Shown here piece by piece: positions 60,891 to 64,000 of a DNA stretch of 64,000 nt. A program made the translations under genes and the position numbers. Within the stretch, counting starts at the first letter, position 1. Each line of letters begins with the position of its first letter. The stretch spans positions 1-64,000 of the forward strand of contig JAFGGJ010000002.1 of NCBI GenBank assembly GCA_016930595.1, read 5' to 3'. The notes below the pieces were generated by a model that was given only the letters and a program-made list of their open reading frames with translations, was not told the DNA's origin and did not search any database. Source of the DNA: Planctomycetota bacterium (GTDB taxonomy: Bacteria; Planctomycetota; SZUA-567; JAFGGJ01).

Positions 60891-62872
60891 CTGTTGCACG
60901 CGGCAGGTTGTGCATGGCAGGGTTTTTCCCCCTGGTAGTCTCTGCCTTCTTCCTGTTCCCGCAGGGTTGCGGCGGGCCACGAACGCGCCCCGCCGGGCCC
61001 GATACCGCCGAACTCGTACGGCTAAAAATGGCCGTCATCGGTAAGACCCTGGACGGCAATACCCTTGCCGAAAATGATCCCGCCTATATCAGCCCGCAGG
61101 ACGCCCGCAGAAAGCTCGCGGAACTCCTGGGCGCACAGTCTCCTCCCGCGGGAGAACGGGAGGATCCCTCCCAACGGCAGCCCCTTCCCGAACCCTATAC
61201 GCCTCCTCCTGTTATCGATCTTGCCAGGTCCGCGCCCGTAAGGATCTCGGTCGCGGATGCTTCCGGCAGGTCGTGCCCCTTTCTTCTCAATGTCCAGGCT
61301 GCAGGTATGAATATCCTGCCGGGCCCTTCCGGTCATGGCGAGTACCACCGGGGGGCACACAGCTTCAGAGTGCCCGTGGGGCCCGTCCGTATCGAAGTCC
61401 GCGGGGGGCATTTCCGCCGGACTTTCGTATCCGAAGCGGTCGTCAAGCCGGGCGGCAGTCTCAAGTTGCGCGCTCGTCTTGAAAGCGGTCTCCTCACGAC
61501 CATCACCCGGCAGGGGTTTTCTCCCGCAAGGCTTCTTTTCCTTGGCGACGCTTCGGAGCGCTCCACCGATCTAGGGTCCATCGAACGGGTGTGGCAGACG
61601 GCGATCCTGGCCGCGGAGCCGGGGGCGGGCGGCGACACGCTCACCGGTGCGGTCGCACCCTCCTGGCCGGGCTACGGTCGCCACCTTCTGCTCGGTGGCG
61701 ACGGCCTTGCGGATATCTCCCGCACCTGGCGCAGTTCTGCCGGCAGCATGCCCGGCGGTCCTTTCCTGTCGGACAGCTCCGTTGCCTGGTCCGCCGTCAT
61801 ACTGCCCGGCTCCGGATCCCGCATGTTCAGTCCCAAGCGGGCCTACCTGCTCTGGCACGGCCTGAAAGAACGCTTCCCCACCGCCGGCCTTTTCGAAGAA
61901 CTCCTCCCCGCGGAACTCCCGGTTCTCTACTCGGCCGGCCTTTCCAGGGCAGTGTGCGTCCCTCCCACGCCCGAAGGGCTCGGTCTTTTCGCACGCCTGT
62001 CTTCCGTCTACCCGGAATTGCTCCCCGCTCCGCCCGCTCCGTTGCCGGGCGAAGCTTTCCCCAATGTCCTTGTCTGGGGCCGGCCCGAATCCCCGGCCGA
62101 CGCGCTCGATATCCTGAACAAGGGCGCATATTCCGTCTGCCACGGCATTTTCATCACCGCCTTGCTGGGCGGTCAGCCCCCTGGACCCGTGGAACCCCCC
62201 GCCGCGGGTACGCCTCTCTGGTTCGATATCAACGTCCTTACCGCAGCCCTGTCCGGTGCAGCCATCGATGAAGTCCTCGTGTACCGCAATTCCGAAGTCA
62301 TCCATCGTGAACGGGGCCATCCCAACCAGACCAGCATGCGCATTACGGTTCCGGTTGCGGACCCAGGGCCCGCAAGGTATTGGGTGGCCGCCATGGGTCA
62401 TGCCGCGGAATCCCCCCGCCTTCCCGTGCCGGGCGCAGCCCCCCGGGCTTTCCGGGATAACCTGCTCCTCGGCCTCACGGCCCCTTTTTCCCTCGGGCGC
62501 CCCGGCAGCCTCCTTCCACAGCCCCTGCAGGTCGTTGTCACGGTAAAGGACCTTGCTGGAAATCCGGTCAGGGATGCCGAGATCGTTGGTGGGGCGCAAT
62601 CCGTCCGGACGGCCGCTGACGGCAGGGCTTCCGTCTTGTGGGCGCCGGGAAACAGGCTGCAGGTCCGTTGCGGTGATACCCTTACTCCCGTGGAGCCCTT
62701 TTTTGCGCCCGAGCTCTTCGAGCTTTACCAGGCCGCACACAGCGGCTCGATCGACTGGTCCGGCCCGGAATATGCCAACCGCGTCCGGACCGTGCTTGCT
62801 TCCAGGGCGTTCTCTGTAAGGCTTCCGCTTCGTCTCGAACAGGCTCAGAACCGCCCCTCAAAAACCCCTTGA
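60887..62872 (+). CDS. Lipoprotein-like protein, function unknown
   Basis: 661 residues. A hydrophobic signal ends in PQGCGG, a possible lipobox. The mature part has an acidic/proline linker, a beta-sandwich about 110-215 (SAPVRISVADASGRSCPFLLNVQ), a central alpha/beta region and a carboxypeptidase-regulatory-like domain (VVVTVKDLAGNPVRDAEIVGG, ADGRASVLWAPG). The order vaguely recalls PHP-type metallohydrolases of the CehA class, but metal motifs are not clear. The TTG start has GGAGG five bases before it and a 4-base overlap with the mannosidase stop, so the two are coupled. Confidence 0.65.
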   Translation: MTVARGRLCMAGFFPLVVSAFFLFPQGCGGPRTRPAGPDTAELVRLKMAVIGKTLDGNTLAENDPAYISPQDARRKLAELLGAQSPPAGEREDPSQRQPLPEPYTPPPVIDLARSAPVRISVADASGRSCPFLLNVQAAGMNILPGPSGHGEYHRGAHSFRVPVGPVRIEVRGGHFRRTFVSEAVVKPGGSLKLRARLESGLLTTITRQGFSPARLLFLGDASERSTDLGSIERVWQTAILAAEPGAGGDTLTGAVAPSWPGYGRHLLLGGDGLADISRTWRSSAGSMPGGPFLSDSSVAWSAVILPGSGSRMFSPKRAYLLWHGLKERFPTAGLFEELLPAELPVLYSAGLSRAVCVPPTPEGLGLFARLSSVYPELLPAPPAPLPGEAFPNVLVWGRPESPADALDILNKGAYSVCHGIFITALLGGQPPGPVEPPAAGTPLWFDINVLTAALSGAAIDEVLVYRNSEVIHRERGHPNQTSMRITVPVADPGPARYWVAAMGHAAESPRLPVPGAAPRAFRDNLLLGLTAPFSLGRPGSLLPQPLQVVVTVKDLAGNPVRDAEIVGGAQSVRTAADGRASVLWAPGNRLQVRCGDTLTPVEPFFAPELFELYQAAHSGSIDWSGPEYANRVRTVLASRAFSVRLPLRLEQAQNRPSKTP

Positions 62873-62897
62873 CACGTTTCTCAGGCTCCCCTATAAT
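62869..62897 (+). promoter_or_regulatory. Perfect consensus sigma-70 promoter
   Basis: TTGACA (62869-62874), exactly 17 bases, TATAAT (62892-62897). The -35 overlaps the preceding stop codon. The predicted leader is about 40 bases. Confidence 0.92.
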
Positions 62898-62944
62898 CTC
62901 AAAACCTGTGCTGGTGGTATTTTGGGCTTTCGGAAGGAGTGTTC

Positions 62945-63604
62945 ATGGGTGAGCCTGAGGATAGAAGCCTCGGCAGACTCCTCGTTGACGCCGGCCTCAT
63001 TACGCCCAAACAGCTCGAAGAAGCTCTGGCCTACCAGAAATCCATAGGCGGCAGGCTGGGGCGTATCCTCGTCAAGCTCGGCGCACTTATGGAAGACAAA
63101 CTCCTCCAGTTCGTCGCTGACCAGCAGGGCCTCGAAGTCATCAGCCTCAAGGGCTGGGAGCCCGATACCAAGCTTCTCAGCCTTGCTCCGCGGGATTTCT
63201 GGGAAAACCACGGCATTCTCCCCTATGCCGTTGAACATTCCACCCTCAAGGTCGCCATGAGCGACGCCAGCGATATCCCTGCCATCGATGACCTCCGCTT
63301 CACGACTTCCCTGGAAGTCGTCCCTGTCCTCGCCAGCGAACGCGAGCTTCAGACCCTCATCAACAAGCATTTCTATAAGGACGGCGAAGCCGCGTCCAGA
63401 AAACGCGCCCCCAGAGTCGATGTGCGCGATATCGCCAGGGAAGTCGAAGCAAGAGGCGCTGTTCGTGGTGAACGTGAACACATGCTTGCCGATTTGCTCA
63501 ACACCAACCCGGCTCGTCTGGTCAAGGCCATGGCCTCCCTCCTTGTCAAGAAGGGCGTCCTGGACCCCGAAGACCTCTCAAGCGAGCTTGAAGAGACTAC
63601 TTGA
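62945..63604 (+). CDS. Stand-alone MshEN (GspE N-terminal) domain protein
   Basis: 219 residues. LGRLLVDAGLITPKQLEEALAYQK followed by LGRILVKLGALMEDKLLQFVADQQGL is the two-part helical motif at the start of type II secretion and type IV pilus ATPases, then LPYAVEHSTLKVAMSDASD. No ATPase follows; the C-terminal third is unrelated (MLADLLNTNPARLVKAMASLLVKKGVLDPEDL). MshEN domains bind nucleotides such as cyclic di-GMP. ATG 62945 is chosen because GGAAGGAG ends five bases before it. Confidence 0.8.
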   Translation: MGEPEDRSLGRLLVDAGLITPKQLEEALAYQKSIGGRLGRILVKLGALMEDKLLQFVADQQGLEVISLKGWEPDTKLLSLAPRDFWENHGILPYAVEHSTLKVAMSDASDIPAIDDLRFTTSLEVVPVLASERELQTLINKHFYKDGEAASRKRAPRVDVRDIAREVEARGAVRGEREHMLADLLNTNPARLVKAMASLLVKKGVLDPEDLSSELEETT

Positions 63605-63624
63605 ACCGCTGATGGAGTGCTCGG

Positions 63625-64000
63625 ATGAAAACCGTCTCCTTTGAGCAGCTCTTGCAGGAAATAAACCAGGCGGTAGGGCCTTCCCCGCCGGGCGCCAGGC
63701 CCGTGCTTGAAGCCGCCGTCGAGCAGATTCGTGGCCACCTTGCCGCAGGTGAACCCGTCGAGCTTGCTTCCGATATCACGGTTCAGCCTTCCGCCGGCGT
63801 CGCCGTCGCAGAAGCGGCCGAAGGCAAGGTCTATAAGATCCTGCTCGTTGTCGGCGCCGTCGATTTCTTCACCAATACCATGGTCCAGCGCCTTACCGGC
63901 CCCCTTACCACCGTTGCCGTTGCTGAAGGTCCGGATGCCGCATGGAAAAAAGTTGAGTCCGACGATCCGGACCTCGTTATCATCGACAGTACCGTTGAAC
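63625..64000 (+). CDS. Degenerate receiver-domain protein (partial, runs off the window)
   Basis: 125 codons are visible. After 70 residues of N-terminal sequence with a helix (PVLEAAVEQIRGHLAAGE), a receiver-like core begins: KILLVVGAVDFFTNTMVQRL, then AAWKKVESDDPDLVIIDSTVE. The acidic pair of a normal receiver is replaced by Gly77-Ala78, while the acceptor-position Asp121 is kept. It probably works with the MshEN protein 20 bases upstream. GGAG precedes the ATG. Confidence 0.65.
   Translation, partial: MKTVSFEQLLQEINQAVGPSPPGARPVLEAAVEQIRGHLAAGEPVELASDITVQPSAGVAVAEAAEGKVYKILLVVGAVDFFTNTMVQRLTGPLTTVAVAEGPDAAWKKVESDDPDLVIIDSTVE

Noticed and set aside
1..64000. CRISPR arrays, insertion sequences or prophage
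   Set aside because: No regularly spaced repeats, transposase, integrase or phage structural genes were seen.

Overview
This is a 64 kb chromosomal stretch of a GC-rich bacterium that I cannot place to species. It has full-length SMC, AddAB, MurD, type 2 OMP decarboxylase, TrpB2, a TPR-bearing Hanks-type kinase, VIT-vWA and STN/MshEN-type proteins, and uroporphyrinogen-decarboxylase-like and glycoside hydrolase genes. That mix, with lipoprotein-like N-termini, suggests a Gram-negative-envelope lineage such as the PVC group or a neighbouring uncultured phylum. This placement is inference only. Despite the high GC, the codons ATA and AGG are common in many genes. No rRNA, CRISPR array, insertion sequence or phage gene was seen. 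One tRNA gene, Leu(UAA), is present. No gap between genes exceeds 300 bases.

Layout. 0-3.7 kb (minus strand): a GH78-like alpha-L-rhamnosidase and a zinc alcohol/polyol dehydrogenase. 3.8-9.8 kb: a membrane Ser/Thr kinase with TPRs, a STAS protein and an exported STN-domain protein, closed by a strong terminator, then a double zinc-ribbon coiled-coil protein with its own promoter. 9.8-19.8 kb: an orphan DNA methyltransferase, an AmmeMemoRadiSam-type radical SAM enzyme, SMC, an Ig-like lipoprotein, tRNA-Leu, MurD, a TrkA-C membrane protein and an MFS transporter. 19.8-25.5 kb: a carbohydrate locus (GH2, UroD-like, GH51-like, SGNH hydrolase) whose plus strand is C-rich, unlike its flanks. 25.6-31.5 kb (minus strand): a tightly overlapping operon ribH-nusB-PHP-ftsY-ribD-ribE-uvrC, in which UvrC lacks its usual C-terminal HhH domain. 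31.6-37.2 kb: an MscS channel, TrpB2 and a 966-aa glycosidase-like protein.

37.3-45.8 kb: ECF sigma factor, zinc anti-sigma factor, a flavoprotein with a Cys cluster, AddB and AddA, every junction overlapping. 45.9-50.9 kb: two paralogous short coiled-coil proteins followed by a 1247-aa repeat protein. This is the best candidate for an undescribed system. 51.0-53.3 kb: a secreted VIT-vWA protein. 53.5-57.4 kb: glutamate dehydrogenase, PyrF, TruD and a D-lyxose-isomerase-like cupin. 57.4-62.9 kb: a methyltransferase (minus), a GH2 beta-mannosidase and a coupled lipoprotein-like protein. 62.9-64 kb: a consensus promoter drives a stand-alone MshEN-like protein and a gene with a degenerate receiver domain that runs off the window.

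Functional themes are polysaccharide breakdown, envelope signalling by kinase/STAS and sigma/anti-sigma pairs, recombination and excision repair, and riboflavin synthesis. Functional calls rest on motifs read by eye; no database search was run.
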